NCBI GenBank assembly: GCA_029941685.1
Contig: JAPYTC010000005.1
Span: 1 to 32,344, forward strand
DNA from: Planctomycetota bacterium
GTDB lineage: Bacteria > Planctomycetota > UBA1135
Direction: 5' to 3'
Length of the DNA: 32,344 bases
In this document: positions 17,183 to 28,346 of the stretch, one piece after another
How the letters are laid out: each line of letters opens with the position of its first letter
Numbering within the stretch: position 1 is the stretch's first letter
The notes under the pieces: model-generated
The model's database searches: none
What the model was told of the DNA's origin: nothing
The model's input: the letters and a program-made list of their open reading frames with translations, nothing else
Position numbers and translations under genes: made by a program

Positions 17183-18210
17183 TATTCGTCTTCTTCGCTA
17201 GCGGTAACTGCGAATTCTTCGGCATTCATGCCGATGTTTAAGTCTAGATCGCTAAGTTTACGATCGATTTCTGTAAGAACAGTTTGGCCAAGGTTCTTGA
17301 TGGCAAGCAATTCTTCGTTAGTTTTGAACACCAAATCGCCGAGTGTAGCAACGTCGGCTACGTCAAGGCAATTACGTGCACGTGTCGACAGGTCGAGACG
17401 CTCGATAGGCTCTGACAAGAGACCCATGATGCGCTCACGGCGACGTTCTGCAGCTGCATCGAGAGCTTGCACTTCATTAACTACAGCCATGCCGTGACGA
17501 GCTTCGTCGAACTGGATGAATGGGTTAAGGTGCTTACGGAAAATCTTAGCGGACTCAACCATGGCCATTTGTGGCTTGATTGTACCGTCTGTCCAGACTT
17601 CCATAATTAAGCGATCGTAGTTAGTGTACTTACCTACACGAGTTGCCTCAACTGAGTAACGCACACGCAACACTGGGCTAAACGGTGCATCAACTGGAAT
17701 TAGACCAATTTGATTCATGTCTTCGCCAGTATCCACCGCTGCCTTGTAACCGCGTCCGCGACGAACAGTAAGCTTACAAACGAAGCTCGAGTGTTCATCA
17801 CTAAGCTCACAGATGTGTGCTTCTGGGTTTGCAATTTCTACACCTGTAGGACACTGGACATCAGCACCTGTAACCATGCCGGCTCCGGTCTTGTCGATGG
17901 AAATGTAAACAGGGCATTCTGATGATTCAACAGTGACCTTCAGGCGCTTAAGCGCCATGATGATTTCTGTCACATCTTCAACGACGCCTGTAATGGACTT
18001 GAATTCGTGCTCAACCCCATCAATCTCGACTGCCGTAATTGCAGTACCTTCGATTGAACCAAGCAGGACGCGACGCAAACCATTGCCAATTGAATGACCG
18101 AAGCCTTGTTCGAAAGGCTCGATGGTGAATTTACCGTATTCATCAGTGGCAGTTGACTCATTTAGAGTAACTCCTGATGGAAGTTCGAAATCTCTCCAGC
18201 GGATACGCAT
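17182..18210 (-). CDS. rpoA: RNA polymerase subunit alpha
   Basis: FTIEPFEQGFGHSIGNGLRRVLL; C-terminal alpha-CTD IKNLGQ. Confidence 0.97.
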   Translation of the reverse strand: MRIRWRDFELPSGVTLNESTATDEYGKFTIEPFEQGFGHSIGNGLRRVLLGSIEGTAITAVEIDGVEHEFKSITGVVEDVTEIIMALKRLKVTVESSECPVYISIDKTGAGMVTGADVQCPTGVEIANPEAHICELSDEHSSFVCKLTVRRGRGYKAAVDTGEDMNQIGLIPVDAPFSPVLRVRYSVEATRVGKYTNYDRLIMEVWTDGTIKPQMAMVESAKIFRKHLNPFIQFDEARHGMAVVNEVQALDAAAERRRERIMGLLSEPIERLDLSTRARNCLDVADVATLGDLVFKTNEELLAIKNLGQTVLTEIDRKLSDLDLNIGMNAEEFAVTASEEDE

Positions 18211-18238
18211 GTTTATTACCTGTTAATTTGGGACGTTA

Positions 18239-18619
18239 TTAGACGCGACGCTTCTTAGGAGCGCGGCAGCCGTTGTGTGGAAGTGGTGTGCAATCTTCGA
18301 TGCCAGTAACACGAAGACCACCCTGGCTTAAACCACGGATAGCGCTTTCGCGACCTGCACCTGGGCCCTTTACGCGAACTTCAACGTCGCGCATACCCAT
18401 CTTTGTGACTGCTTCAGCAGCACGCTGTGCTGCTTGTTGAGCGGCGAAAGGTGTCGACTTGCGTGACCCTTTGTAACCTGCTTTACCTGGGGCACCCCAA
18501 GCAATAGTATTACCGTTAGTATCGGTAATCGTGATTAGTGTGTTATTGAAAGTTGCACGGATATGTGCCACGCCCTTAGCGCCTACTTTCTTTGACTTTT
18601 TGTTTGATGCTGCACTCAT
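18239..18619 (-). CDS. rpsK: 30S ribosomal protein S11
   Basis: [35 protein letters not shown]. Confidence 0.97.
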   Translation of the reverse strand: MSAASNKKSKKVGAKGVAHIRATFNNTLITITDTNGNTIAWGAPGKAGYKGSRKSTPFAAQQAAQRAAEAVTKMGMRDVEVRVKGPGAGRESAIRGLSQGGLRVTGIEDCTPLPHNGCRAPKKRRV

Positions 18620-18633
18620 TATTCTAATTCAGG

Positions 18634-19020
18634 TTAGCCTTTCAATGACTTGACAGAAGCCTTACCGGCAACAGTCTTTTTGCCACCCTTACGCGAGCGA
18701 GCATTAGTTTTAGTACGCTGACCACGCACTGGAAGACCACGGCGATGACGCAAGCCACGGTAGCAAGCAATATCACGCAAGCGGTTAATGGATGCCGTAA
18801 CACGGCGGCGCAAAACACCTTCAACCTCCAACTCTTCTTGGAGATAAGTCGCTAGTTTTGCGAGTTCTTCGCCTGTTATCTCTTTTGCACGACGCGATGG
18901 GTCGAGATCGAGAGTTTCACAAATTTGTTCTGCAGTTACACGGCCCACACCATAAAGGTATGTAAGCGAAATTACTGTGCGCTTATCTGCTGGAATGTCT
19001 ACACCGATGAGTCGTGGCAT
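18634..19020 (-). CDS. rpsM: 30S ribosomal protein S13
   Basis: MPRLIGVDIPADKRTVISLTYLYGVG; GLRHRRGLPVRGQRTKTNAR. Confidence 0.97.
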   Translation of the reverse strand: MPRLIGVDIPADKRTVISLTYLYGVGRVTAEQICETLDLDPSRRAKEITGEELAKLATYLQEELEVEGVLRRRVTASINRLRDIACYRGLRHRRGLPVRGQRTKTNARSRKGGKKTVAGKASVKSLKG

Positions 19021-19047
19021 GTCTATTTATTATTGTTGAATTGAGAG

Positions 19048-19164
19048 TTAGCCCTGACGCTGCTTATGGCGAGGATCGCGACTACAAATAACGAACACCT
19101 TTCCGTGTCGTTTAATGATTTTGCAGTTATTGCAAATGCGGCGTACTGATGCGCTGACTTTCAT
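19048..19164 (-). CDS. rpmJ: 50S ribosomal protein L36
   Basis: Own translation [38 protein letters not shown]; too short for the supplied ORF track. Confidence 0.96.
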   Translation of the reverse strand: MKVSASVRRICNNCKIIKRHGKVFVICSRDPRHKQRQG

Positions 19165-19202
19165 GATTCTGTTTGGTTGATTTGTTTAGTTGTAACTTTG
19201 AA

Positions 19203-19454
19203 CTAGCGACGAGGCCCACGTTGATGACGTTGGCGACGCACACCACGGTAGACGATTCGACAACGAGTTAAATCGTATGGCGAAAGCTCTATGGTTACTG
19301 TGTCTCCGGGAGTAATACGAATGTAGTGCATGCGCATTTTTCCGGAAATGTGAGCTAGAATTTGTTGACCATTTTCGAGTTCGACGTTGAAGGTAGCGTT
19401 TGGAAGGGTTTCCTTTACAACCGCTGACAACGTGATTGGCTCTTCTTTGGCCAT
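19203..19454 (-). CDS. infA: Translation initiation factor IF-1
   Basis: [54 protein letters not shown]. Confidence 0.97.
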   Translation of the reverse strand: MAKEEPITLSAVVKETLPNATFNVELENGQQILAHISGKMRMHYIRITPGDTVTIELSPYDLTRCRIVYRGVRRQRHQRGPRR

Positions 19455-19455
19455 T

Positions 19456-20025
19456 CTAAGCTAGGTTTGATTGGTTAAGAACACCGCTTACTATAGAAAG
19501 GACATCGACTTGGATGTCTTCAACAGCACGATCAGACTTGATCTCACGGAGCAACCCCTGGTCGGCGTAATGCTTAACCAAAGGTTCGGTTGCCTTGGCG
19601 TAAACACCAAGACGGTGTGCAATGACTTCGTGGGTGTCGTCTTGACGACCACGAGCCAGTAAACGGTCGGTGAGGACCGTTTCAGGGGCCGTAAAGTATA
19701 GCGAAAGCCCTATCGCACCGCTAGTACAAGCTTCATCTAATGCCTCTGCCTGAGCGATTGTGCGTGGGAAACCGTCTAGAAGTAGCACCTTTTCGCTTGG
19801 AAAGTTAGAAATGTGTTCGGCAACCATTTGCACCATGACGTCGTCTGGGACTAAATCGCCACGAGACATGAAGATGTCGGCAGATTTGCCCAACTCAGTA
19901 TCCTCTGCCACCTCTTGACGAAGAAGCTCGCCTGTAGACATGTGTGTGTAGCCATGAGTCTCGGCAGCCAAAGCTGCTTGAGTTCCTTTGCCAACACCAG
20001 GGGCTCCCAGAAGGATAGCTATCAT
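19456..20025 (-). CDS. adk: Adenylate kinase
   Basis: [29 protein letters not shown]. Confidence 0.96.
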   Translation of the reverse strand: MIAILLGAPGVGKGTQAALAAETHGYTHMSTGELLRQEVAEDTELGKSADIFMSRGDLVPDDVMVQMVAEHISNFPSEKVLLLDGFPRTIAQAEALDEACTSGAIGLSLYFTAPETVLTDRLLARGRQDDTHEVIAHRLGVYAKATEPLVKHYADQGLLREIKSDRAVEDIQVDVLSIVSGVLNQSNLA

Positions 20026-21323
20026 TACTTCTTAGCCCAGCTAGAGCCGCTAGATTTCAAAAATCCGTCGTAATTACGCATCAACAATTGAGCGTTAAGC
20101 TTATCAACCATATCAAGAGCAACACCCACAACAATCAGAATTGATGTACCACCCAAGAAGTAGGCAATCATCGGATCTACGTGAAGCTTGCCAATAAGGA
20201 TATTAGGCATAACAGCAACAACGGACAAGAACACAGAACCTGCTAAAGTGATACGGTCGAGCACAAACGACAAGTAATCGGATGTCGCTTTACCCGGACG
20301 AATACCAGGAATGAATGACCCCTGACCTTTAAGGTTATTTGCGATGTCATCGGGCTGGAACATCAAGCGCGTCCACATGAATGAGAAGAAAATAATCATT
20401 CCGGTGAAAGTTAAGATGTACACAAAGCCGGCTGTATTAAACGCGTTACGCATCCAGCCGAAACCTGGAAGTGAACCAAGCACTGTTGGCACGATGAACA
20501 ATGCAGATGCAAAGATGATTGGCATAACGCCAGCCTGATTAACCTTAATCGGCAAATAATGGCGCTGACCACCCATCATTTTTCGGCCACGAGTTAGTTT
20601 AGCCTGCTGAATGGGAATACGGCGTTGGCCCCGAGTTAGGTAAACCACGACCAAGATAATGACAATCCACATGATGGCCAAAGTAACAGCTAACTGATGT
20701 GCATCTTCACGAAGAGCGAACGCTTTCGAAACGGTTGCCGGCATGTTTGCGATAATACCACCCATAATAATAAGTGATACGCCATTACCCACACCGTACT
20801 CGGTAATTTGCTCGCCGATCCACATGATGAACATTGTAGACGCCGTTAAGGCCAGCATAATTGAGATGGTGTAAAAGAAGCTGCCACCATCGGGCATCAG
20901 GCCAAATGACGGATTGTAGATAACACCATAAACAACAAACACCGACTGCAACAAACAAATAGGCACCGTTGCTAACCGTGTGAGTTGGTTGATTTTCTTC
21001 TGCCCCGCTGCACCCTCTTTAGAAAGAGCCTCGAGCGCAGGAACCACTTTAGTAAGAAGACTAAAGATAATCGACGCTGAGATATAAGGCATTACACCCA
21101 GCGAGAATAAAACTGCCTGACCGACACCAGCGCCAGTAAAAGCATTCATGATACCGAAAAGAGCATTTTCGTCGGCCTTGTTGGCTGCCTCAGCAACCCT
21201 AGAAAGATCGATGCCCGGAAGCGGAATGTGAAAGCCTAAGCGATAGATGAGTAGAAACACAAAAGTCATTAAAACCTTTGATCTCAATTCAGGGACGCGA
21301 AGAATGGTCAGTAGTTTACCCAT
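20025..21323 (-). CDS. secY: Protein translocase subunit SecY
   Basis: Multi-TM, MGKLLTILRVPELRSKVLMTFVFLLIYRLGFHIPLPGID. Confidence 0.97.
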   Translation of the reverse strand: MGKLLTILRVPELRSKVLMTFVFLLIYRLGFHIPLPGIDLSRVAEAANKADENALFGIMNAFTGAGVGQAVLFSLGVMPYISASIIFSLLTKVVPALEALSKEGAAGQKKINQLTRLATVPICLLQSVFVVYGVIYNPSFGLMPDGGSFFYTISIMLALTASTMFIMWIGEQITEYGVGNGVSLIIMGGIIANMPATVSKAFALREDAHQLAVTLAIMWIVIILVVVYLTRGQRRIPIQQAKLTRGRKMMGGQRHYLPIKVNQAGVMPIIFASALFIVPTVLGSLPGFGWMRNAFNTAGFVYILTFTGMIIFFSFMWTRLMFQPDDIANNLKGQGSFIPGIRPGKATSDYLSFVLDRITLAGSVFLSVVAVMPNILIGKLHVDPMIAYFLGGTSILIVVGVALDMVDKLNAQLLMRNYDGFLKSSGSSWAKK

Positions 21324-21328
21324 GATGA

Positions 21329-21775
21329 TTAGTCAATCAATTCGGCTGTGCCGCCAGCAGCTTCGATTTTAGCTAGAGCTGATTTTGAGAATTTATGAGC
21401 CTTAATAGTAAGCTCTTTACTCAAATCACCCTGCCCTAAGACTTTAAGCATATCACCTGTCTTACGTGCTAGTCCTTTATCTAGAATCGTCTTTAGATCG
21501 ATAACCTCGCCAGCGTCAAACGCGTCGAGAGATTCGATATTAACCAAAGTGTAGTGCTTTTTGAAACGTGCGTTAGTAAAACCGCGCTTTGGCATACGGC
21601 GGAACAATGGCATCTGGCCACCTTCGAAGCCGAGGCGTGGCAAATCACCAGAACGTGAGCGCTGACCATTATGCCCCTTACCCGCTGTTTTACCTTTACC
21701 GGAACCAACGCCGCGACCAACTCGCTTGCGCTTATCGTGGCTGTTACCACGCGCTGTTACGTCGTGAATTTGCAT
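21329..21775 (-). CDS. rplO: 50S ribosomal protein L15
   Basis: KRKRVGRGVGSGKGKTAGKGHNGQRSRSG. Confidence 0.97.
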   Translation of the reverse strand: MQIHDVTARGNSHDKRKRVGRGVGSGKGKTAGKGHNGQRSRSGDLPRLGFEGGQMPLFRRMPKRGFTNARFKKHYTLVNIESLDAFDAGEVIDLKTILDKGLARKTGDMLKVLGQGDLSKELTIKAHKFSKSALAKIEAAGGTAELID

Positions 21776-22287
21776 TACAGTTCTACTCCTCGCAATTCTG
21801 CGATTTCTTCTTTAGTGCGTAGCGCACCGAGGGCAACGATTGTGGCCTTAACCAAGTTCGTTGGGTTCGTTGATCCGTAACACTTAGTAAGCACATCGTG
21901 GATGCCCGCTAATTCTAAGACTGCACGAACTGTACCACCGGCAATAATACCGGTACCAGGTGATGCTGGGATTAAACGAACTTTCGAAGAGCAGTAAATG
22001 CCTTCGATTTCGTGAGGGATCGTCGTGCCAACGCGCGGTACGCGGATAAGCTGACGTCGTCCATCTTTAAATGCTTTTTGCATCGCTGCAGGAATCTCCT
22101 GCGCCTTGCCGAAGCCGAAACCGACGATACCGTCTTGGTTGCCAACTACTGTAAGAGCAGAGAATGAAAAGCGACGGCCACCCTTAACTACTTTGGCAGA
22201 GCGGTTAACCTTAACGCGCTCTTCCTTTAGTTCGCCAAGCTTTTCAGCATCGGTGCGATCGAGAAATTCTGGTAATTTGTTGTACAT
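21775..22287 (-). CDS. rpsE: 30S ribosomal protein S5
   Basis: [30 protein letters not shown]. Confidence 0.97.
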   Translation of the reverse strand: MYNKLPEFLDRTDAEKLGELKEERVKVNRSAKVVKGGRRFSFSALTVVGNQDGIVGFGFGKAQEIPAAMQKAFKDGRRQLIRVPRVGTTIPHEIEGIYCSSKVRLIPASPGTGIIAGGTVRAVLELAGIHDVLTKCYGSTNPTNLVKATIVALGALRTKEEIAELRGVEL

Positions 22288-22294
22288 TGCTAAA

Positions 22295-22669
22295 TTAGAA
22301 TTTTAGGCCTGCTTCACGAGCTGATTCAGCCAACGCTTTTACGCGGCCATGGTAGCGATGCCAAGAGCGGTCAAAAGAGACGTCTGAAACACCAGCGGCG
22401 ATTGCGCGCTCGGCAATAGCCTGGCCAACAATCTGTGCTGCTTCTGTCTTGTTTTTACCGGCGACCTGCGCGACCATGTCTTTTTCAAGAGTGCCTGCAG
22501 ATGCCAAAGTTGCCCCATTGAGATCGTCAATAAGCTGAACAGTAATGTTCTTTGCTGAGCGGTGAACGCTCAAACGTGGACGGTCAGAAGCTGCACGCAA
22601 ACGGCGACGGATGCCCATAGCCTTACGGCCGCGCTTCTTCCACTTTTTCTTTTGCTGAAGATGGTCCAT
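22295..22669 (-). CDS. rplR: 50S ribosomal protein L18
   Basis: [38 protein letters not shown]. Confidence 0.96.
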   Translation of the reverse strand: MDHLQQKKKWKKRGRKAMGIRRRLRAASDRPRLSVHRSAKNITVQLIDDLNGATLASAGTLEKDMVAQVAGKNKTEAAQIVGQAIAERAIAAGVSDVSFDRSWHRYHGRVKALAESAREAGLKF

Positions 22670-22674
22670 GATTA

Positions 22675-23217
22675 TTATGCTAGTGATTTACCAGACTTGC
22701 GACGAACTTGCTCGTCTTTGTAACGGATGCCTTTACCCTTATAAGGCTCAGGTGGACGAACACTGCGAACGTTAGCGGCGTATTGGCCAACTGCGTGCTT
22801 GTCAATTCCGGTGATGATGATTTGAGTTGGAGATTCCAACTTTACACTTATGCCCTCAGGTGGAGTTACTGTTACAGTGTGGCAGAAGCCTACTGAAAGT
22901 TCTAAGTCGGATCCTGTCATTTTACAGTTCCAACCAACGCCTTGAATCTCTAGCTCTTTCTTGTAACCATTCGTCACACCCTCAACCATATTGGCAACGT
23001 GAGCGCGAACCAAGCCGTGCAGCGCCGACGCCTTTTTAGTCGAACCCACACCTGTAGCCTTAACGATTACCTCGTTTTCAACCACCTCTGCAGTAACTTC
23101 TGGGAACAATGGAAATTGCAAGCTGCCCTTAGAGCCTTGCACTTTTACTTCGCTAGCACTGATGTCTACTGTGACACCACTAGGAAGAGAAACTGGTTTC
23201 TTGCCGATGCGTGACAT
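22675..23217 (-). CDS. rplF: 50S ribosomal protein L6
   Basis: MSRIGKKPVSLPSGV; PPEPYKGKGIRY. Confidence 0.97.
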   Translation of the reverse strand: MSRIGKKPVSLPSGVTVDISASEVKVQGSKGSLQFPLFPEVTAEVVENEVIVKATGVGSTKKASALHGLVRAHVANMVEGVTNGYKKELEIQGVGWNCKMTGSDLELSVGFCHTVTVTPPEGISVKLESPTQIIITGIDKHAVGQYAANVRSVRPPEPYKGKGIRYKDEQVRRKSGKSLA

Positions 23218-23219
23218 GA

Positions 23220-23621
23220 TTAGAACAAGGTGCAGATGATTTCACCACCGATGCCTAACTCGCGAGCCTTGCGCCCACTCATTACACCACGTGATGTCGT
23301 AACAATAGTAGCACCTAGGCCACCACGTACTTGAGGCACCTCTTCAGCTTGGCGATAAACGCGACAACCTGGTGACGAGATGCGGGTGATTTCTTGAATT
23401 GCTGGGTTGCCATCGCGGTCGTACCTAAGCGTTACGCGGATAGTTGATCCAGGGCCTTCGTTTTCGATTACTTCAACTTCGTTGATGTAACCTTCTTCTT
23501 TCATCGCAAGCGCAATTGAGCTTTTAATCTTTGAAGATGGGATGTCTACTGTGTCACGACGCACCATGATTCCGTTACGGATTCTGGTAAGCATGTCAGC
23601 AATTGGGTCGGAATGTGTCAT
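23220..23621 (-). CDS. rpsH: 30S ribosomal protein S8
   Basis: DPIADMLTRIRNG; GLGATIVTTSRGVMSGRKAR. Confidence 0.97.
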   Translation of the reverse strand: MTHSDPIADMLTRIRNGIMVRRDTVDIPSSKIKSSIALAMKEEGYINEVEVIENEGPGSTIRVTLRYDRDGNPAIQEITRISSPGCRVYRQAEEVPQVRGGLGATIVTTSRGVMSGRKARELGIGGEIICTLF

Positions 23622-23627
23622 ATTATT

Positions 23628-23933
23628 TTACCAAGAAGACTTACGTACACCAGGCAGGAAGCCTTCGTGCGCTAGGCGACGAAGAACGAGACGTGAAATT
23701 CCGAAACGACGTGAATAGCCACGAGGACGACCAGTGATTGAACAGCGGTTGTGCAAACGAGAGCTTGATGCATCACGAGGCATCTTAGATATCGCCAAGT
23801 AAGCCTCGGCCTTTTCGTCTAACGATGCGTTTGGATCTTTGATTACCTTAACAAGAATCGCACGACGCTCAGCAAAATTTGCCACTAAGCGTTGACGCTT
23901 CTTTTCACGGTTGACTGCAGATGTTTTAGCCAT
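23628..23933 (-). CDS. rpsN: 30S ribosomal protein S14 (long, zinc-free type)
   Basis: 101 aa, NRCSITGRPRGYSRRFGISRLVLRRLAHEGFLPGVRKSSW; no CxxC. Confidence 0.97.
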   Translation of the reverse strand: MAKTSAVNREKKRQRLVANFAERRAILVKVIKDPNASLDEKAEAYLAISKMPRDASSSRLHNRCSITGRPRGYSRRFGISRLVLRRLAHEGFLPGVRKSSW

Positions 23934-23935
23934 GA

Positions 23936-24487
23936 TTAATTCTCTGAAGATTTGCGACGGAATGGAACACCAAAACCGCCTAGCAGAGCGCGACCTTCTT
24001 CGTCGGTACGCGCAGAAGTAACGAAAGTAATGTTCATACCCTGAGTGAACTCGATCTGGTCGAGCTGAATCTCTGGGAACAAAGTTTGTTCGTTAAGGCC
24101 TAGGCTAAAGTTGCCACGACCATCAAAATTGTCTTTAACACCGCGGAAGTCACGAATACGTGGCAACACTACAGACACCAAGCGATCCATGAATTCGTAC
24201 ATACGCTCGTTGCGCAATGTAGTCATACAGCCGACTGGGTTTCCTTCACGGAGACGGAAGTTAGAGATAGAGCCTTTGGCAGTACGCACCACAGGCTTTT
24301 GACCAGTAATTTTGGTCATGTCTTTTACAGCGGCATCGATTGCAGCCTTGTTTTCGACTGCTTTACCAACACCCATGCTAACCACAATCTTGTCTAGACG
24401 CGGAATTTGATGGATGTTCTTGTATTCGAACTTATCTTTGAGACCTGCTGAGATCTCGTTCTTGTATTTATCTTGGAGGCGTGCCAT
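23936..24487 (-). CDS. rplE: 50S ribosomal protein L5
   Basis: [34 protein letters not shown]. Confidence 0.97.
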   Translation of the reverse strand: MARLQDKYKNEISAGLKDKFEYKNIHQIPRLDKIVVSMGVGKAVENKAAIDAAVKDMTKITGQKPVVRTAKGSISNFRLREGNPVGCMTTLRNERMYEFMDRLVSVVLPRIRDFRGVKDNFDGRGNFSLGLNEQTLFPEIQLDQIEFTQGMNITFVTSARTDEEGRALLGGFGVPFRRKSSEN

Positions 24488-24489
24488 AT

Positions 24490-24801
24490 CTATGAATCAA
24501 ATTTAGTGCCACAAGGAATACCAACGCGAATTTTTTTATCGTCGCTGATTTCAATTTTGGTACGAACACCTTTGTTCGCCTTTTCAGACCAAAGCAACAC
24601 ATTGGACAAAGCAATTGGCATTGCTACCTCTAATCGCCCGCCCTCTGGGTGTTGTTGAGTCTTTTTCAGGTTCTTAACATGAATGTTTACACCTTCAATA
24701 ACAGCGCGCTCTGTATCGCGATTAATACGCAATATTTTGCCACGCTCGCCACGGCTATTACCCGCGATCACTTGTACTTCGTCACCGATTTTAATACGCA
24801 T
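24490..24801 (-). CDS. rplX: 50S ribosomal protein L24
   Basis: [32 protein letters not shown]. Confidence 0.96.
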   Translation of the reverse strand: MRIKIGDEVQVIAGNSRGERGKILRINRDTERAVIEGVNIHVKNLKKTQQHPEGGRLEVAMPIALSNVLLWSEKANKGVRTKIEISDDKKIRVGIPCGTKFDS

Positions 24802-25169
24802 TACACGACCTCTTGAGCTAGAGAAACGATTTTCATGAAGTTGTTTTCGCGCAACTCGCGAGCTACGGCACCAAAGATGCGTGTACCACGTGGGTTGTTG
24901 TCAGCGTCGACAAGGCACAAAGCATTTGCGTCGAAACGCACATAGCTACCATCTTTACGACGAAGCTTTTGCTTAGTACGAACAACTACACCACGCACAA
25001 CTTCACCCTGAGGGATACTTGAGCCTGGCTGCGCAACCTTCACTGAGCAGATGACAACGTCACCTACCGAAGCGAACTTACGCCCTGAGCCACCCAACAC
25101 TTTGATGCACATTACTTCTTTTGCACCAGAGTTGTCGGCCACTTTCAGTCTTGTTTGAGTTTGAATCAT
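24801..25169 (-). CDS. rplN: 50S ribosomal protein L14
   Basis: [27 protein letters not shown]. Confidence 0.98.
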   Translation of the reverse strand: MIQTQTRLKVADNSGAKEVMCIKVLGGSGRKFASVGDVVICSVKVAQPGSSIPQGEVVRGVVVRTKQKLRRKDGSYVRFDANALCLVDADNNPRGTRIFGAVARELRENNFMKIVSLAQEVV

Positions 25170-25193
25170 TTTGTTATTCCTGTATTGCAGTAA

Positions 25194-25472
25194 TTATTCA
25201 ACAGGTGCGGCTTTAGTCACCTCAAGGAGGCGCCAGCACTTTTTCTTACTGATAGGACGAGTGCCCATGATGTCAACCACATCACCCACGCGGGCGACAT
25301 TGTTTTCGTCATGAACGTAGTACTTTTTACGTACACGAATTGTTTTACGGTAAAGCTTATGCTTTGTTAAGCGCTGGACTTCAACGACAATTGACTTGTC
25401 GCCTTTGTCTGACACAACTGTGCCAGCAAGTTTCTTGCGCGTTCCACGATCTGTTGTTGTTTCTTCAGTCAT
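25194..25472 (-). CDS. rpsQ: 30S ribosomal protein S17
   Basis: LAGTVVSDKGDKSIVVEVQRLTKHKLYRK; ISKKKCWRLLEV. Confidence 0.96.
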   Translation of the reverse strand: MTEETTTDRGTRKKLAGTVVSDKGDKSIVVEVQRLTKHKLYRKTIRVRKKYYVHDENNVARVGDVVDIMGTRPISKKKCWRLLEVTKAAPVE

Positions 25473-25484
25473 TTTTTAACCTCG

Positions 25485-25697
25485 TTATCGTGACTCTTGG
25501 CCACGGATGCCTTGCTTGCGCTCGTTAAGAATTGTCTTGATACGTCCAATTTCGCGACGAATTTGACGGATACGACAAGGATTTTGAATGCCATCTACCA
25601 ATGAACGAAAACGCATGTCGTGCAATTCTTTTTCTAGTTGCTCGACGTCGAATGTTAATTCAGCGTCTTCTTTGCCTCTTACTTCTTTTGCTTTCAT
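25485..25697 (-). CDS. rpmC: 50S ribosomal protein L29
   Basis: MKAKEVRGKEDAEL...MRFRSLVDGIQNPCRIRQIRREIGRIKT. Confidence 0.94.
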   Translation of the reverse strand: MKAKEVRGKEDAELTFDVEQLEKELHDMRFRSLVDGIQNPCRIRQIRREIGRIKTILNERKQGIRGQESR

Positions 25698-25702
25698 AAT
25701 TA

Positions 25703-26203
25703 TTAGATGGTTTTCTTTTCGATCATGCGAACACGCACAGGGAGTTTGTGCGCTACGCGATTGAAGGCTTTACGAGCAATAGTAGCGTTAACGCCGCCTA
25801 TCTCGTAAATGATTGTTCCAGGAAGCACTACGGCTACCCAACGGTCGACATCGCCTTTACCTGAACCCATTCGAACCTCGAGAGGTTTTGCAGTAACAGG
25901 TTTGTGAGGGAAGACCCGGATGTACAACTTGCCTTCGCCAATGTGGCGGTTACAAGCAACACGACCAGCTTCGATAGTACGGGCGTTGAGCCAGCACCAC
26001 TCTAGAGCTTGCAATCCGAACTCGCCATGTGTCACGGTATTACCGCGAGTGGCTTGCGTAGTTGCAACACGTTTCTTTGGAGTTACGATGCCACGACGGT
26101 GCATGTTGCGACCTGCAACACCCTTGCCATCTGGCTTCTGGCACTTGTAAGTGCCCTTGACTTTACCGCGATGTACTTTGCGGTATTTCGTTCTCTTTGG
26201 CAT
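25703..26203 (-). CDS. rplP: 50S ribosomal protein L16
   Basis: MPKRTKYRKVHRGKVKG; GSGKGDVDRWVAVV. Start moved to the second Met. Confidence 0.96.
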   Translation of the reverse strand: MPKRTKYRKVHRGKVKGTYKCQKPDGKGVAGRNMHRRGIVTPKKRVATTQATRGNTVTHGEFGLQALEWCWLNARTIEAGRVACNRHIGEGKLYIRVFPHKPVTAKPLEVRMGSGKGDVDRWVAVVLPGTIIYEIGGVNATIARKAFNRVAHKLPVRVRMIEKKTI

Positions 26204-26228
26204 TAACATTGGTATTTACCTCTTTGCC

Positions 26229-26858
26229 TTATCGAGTTGACTCACCGGTAAAAATCCAGACTTTAACGCCTAGAATACCGTAAGTAGTTAGAGCCTCAGA
26301 AAAACCGTAATCGATTCGTGAGGAGAGAGTTCCCAGTGGCACACGACCTTCCCGAACTGACATTGTGCGTGCCATTTCTTTACCGTCGATACGACCTGCA
26401 ATCAAAATCTTGATGCCTTCCGCTCCGGCATTCATAGTGTTTTCCATTACGCGCTTCATTTGGAAGCGTGGAGAAACACGACGCTCAATAGCAGCAGCCA
26501 AGTTTTCGGCGATTGTCTGTGAATCGAGATCCCAGTGGCGCACCTCTTGGATATCGAGCTTAACCTCAAGACCCGACAACTTTTCAATATCTGCAACAAG
26601 CTGGTCACGAGTGCTATAACCCTTACCAATCACCTCACCCTTGCGAGTTACAAGTAACTGAATAGTTATGCGCTCTGAACGACGAGCGATGTCGATGCGA
26701 GAAATGATTCCTTTACGGAAACGGTCTTTGATTAGCTTACGGATTTGGTAATCGAGTAGGACTTGCTCTGGATAGTCTTTACCACGAGCAAACCAGCGTG
26801 AACGCCAAGGCTCACTTACGCCGATACGAAAACCGATTGGATGTATTTTTTGTCCCAT
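26229..26858 (-). CDS. rpsC: 30S ribosomal protein S3
   Basis: MGQKIHPIGFRIGVSEPWRSRWFA; GIKILIAGRIDGKEMART. Confidence 0.97.
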   Translation of the reverse strand: MGQKIHPIGFRIGVSEPWRSRWFARGKDYPEQVLLDYQIRKLIKDRFRKGIISRIDIARRSERITIQLLVTRKGEVIGKGYSTRDQLVADIEKLSGLEVKLDIQEVRHWDLDSQTIAENLAAAIERRVSPRFQMKRVMENTMNAGAEGIKILIAGRIDGKEMARTMSVREGRVPLGTLSSRIDYGFSEALTTYGILGVKVWIFTGESTR

Positions 26859-26860
26859 GA

Positions 26861-27220
26861 TTATTTAGCCTCTGCTGTAACTTTTTCAGATACACCGATA
26901 CGGAAGTGAGAAGTACGACGACGAATTGTCATTGCACGCCCCATTGGACCCGGACGGAAACGAGGACGACCGTGAACCAGTGGACCACCATCAACGCGTG
27001 CATCACTAACGATTAATTCGTCAACGTTAACTGCGTCGTTTTGGCCGGCATTGGCAATAGCTGATTTAAGCACCTTGATGAAGATGGCAGCACCACGTGT
27101 GCGATGACCATTAAGCAACAACAATGCTTGGTTGACGCCTAAGCCACGAATAAGGTTCGCTGCGGCGCGAGCCTTATGAGGTGACATATGTGCGTAGCGA
27201 TGTGAAGCGCGGTATTCCAT
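26861..27220 (-). CDS. rplV: 50S ribosomal protein L22
   Basis: HKARAAANLIRG; GPMGRAMTIRRRTSHFRIGVSEK. Confidence 0.96.
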   Translation of the reverse strand: MEYRASHRYAHMSPHKARAAANLIRGLGVNQALLLLNGHRTRGAAIFIKVLKSAIANAGQNDAVNVDELIVSDARVDGGPLVHGRPRFRPGPMGRAMTIRRRTSHFRIGVSEKVTAEAK

Positions 27221-27222
27221 GA

Positions 27223-27483
27223 TTAACCCTTATCGTGACCTTTGAAGGTACGCGTTGGGGCGAATTCGCCCAAACGATGACCTACCATGTCTTCTGTCAC
27301 GTAGACTTTTGTGAATTGACGACCGTTGTGCACCATGAAGGTTAAGCCAACGTAGTCGGGAATGATCGTTGAAGCGCGCGCCCATGTACGGATCGGCTTC
27401 TTGCTGCCCATTTCAGCTGCCTTGTCAACTCGACGTTGCAAGCGCGGCTCAATCCACGGACCTTTTTTAATACTTCTAGCCAT
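27223..27483 (-). CDS. rpsS: 30S ribosomal protein S19
   Basis: [39 protein letters not shown]. Confidence 0.97.
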   Translation of the reverse strand: MARSIKKGPWIEPRLQRRVDKAAEMGSKKPIRTWARASTIIPDYVGLTFMVHNGRQFTKVYVTEDMVGHRLGEFAPTRTFKGHDKG

Positions 27484-27489
27484 GACTTA

Positions 27490-28320
27490 TTATTTTCCTG
27501 TTTTACGGCGACGAACGATGAACTTGGATGTGGTCTTACGCTTTTGACGCGTTTTGTAACCTTTAGCAGGTTGACCCCAAGGAGAAACTGGGTGCTTACC
27601 CATTGTGCGACCCTCACCACCACCATGGGGGTGAGCGGCTGGATACATAGCAGCACCACGAACGTGTGGACGCCTACCCATATGGCGACTACGACCAGCT
27701 TTTCCAAGCTTGACGTTTTTGTGGTCGGCATTACCAACCTCGCCGATAGTTGCACGACACTCAATATGAATCTTGCGCAATTCGCCAGACGGCATATTAA
27801 TCAGTGCGTAATTGCCCTCGCGTGCAGCTAGACGAGCGCTAGCTCCTGCAGAACGAACAAGTTTTGCACCTTGACCAGCGCGCATTTCAATATTGTGAAT
27901 GGAAATACCCAAAGGCAAATCCTTCAACTTCATTGAACAGCCAACTTTTGGCTCGGCGTCTGGACCTGAGCTAACCATGTCACCCTGCTCTAGACCCTTA
28001 GGCCAAACGATGTATGCCTTTTCGCCATCTACATAGTGCAGCAAAGCGATGTACGCAGTACGGTTTGGATCGTATTCGATGTGCGCGACTTTAGCCATCA
28101 CACCATCTTTATTACGTTTAAAGTCGATCATACGGTAACGGCGCTTAGCGCCTCCGCCTTTATGACGAGCTGTAACACGGCCTAGGTTGTTACGACCACC
28201 TGTTTTCTTAAGTGGTTGTAGCAGACTCTTCTCGGGGGTCTGGCGTGTTAACTCTGCACGATCAAGCACCGAGCCGTCTCGGCGGCCTGGTGATGTCGGT
28301 TTGTAGTACTTAATTCCCAT
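27490..28320 (-). CDS. rplB: 50S ribosomal protein L2
   Basis: [40 protein letters not shown]. Confidence 0.98.
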   Translation of the reverse strand: MGIKYYKPTSPGRRDGSVLDRAELTRQTPEKSLLQPLKKTGGRNNLGRVTARHKGGGAKRRYRMIDFKRNKDGVMAKVAHIEYDPNRTAYIALLHYVDGEKAYIVWPKGLEQGDMVSSGPDAEPKVGCSMKLKDLPLGISIHNIEMRAGQGAKLVRSAGASARLAAREGNYALINMPSGELRKIHIECRATIGEVGNADHKNVKLGKAGRSRHMGRRPHVRGAAMYPAAHPHGGGEGRTMGKHPVSPWGQPAKGYKTRQKRKTTSKFIVRRRKTGK

Positions 28321-28346
28321 TATTTTATGTGGTTATCCTGTAATGA

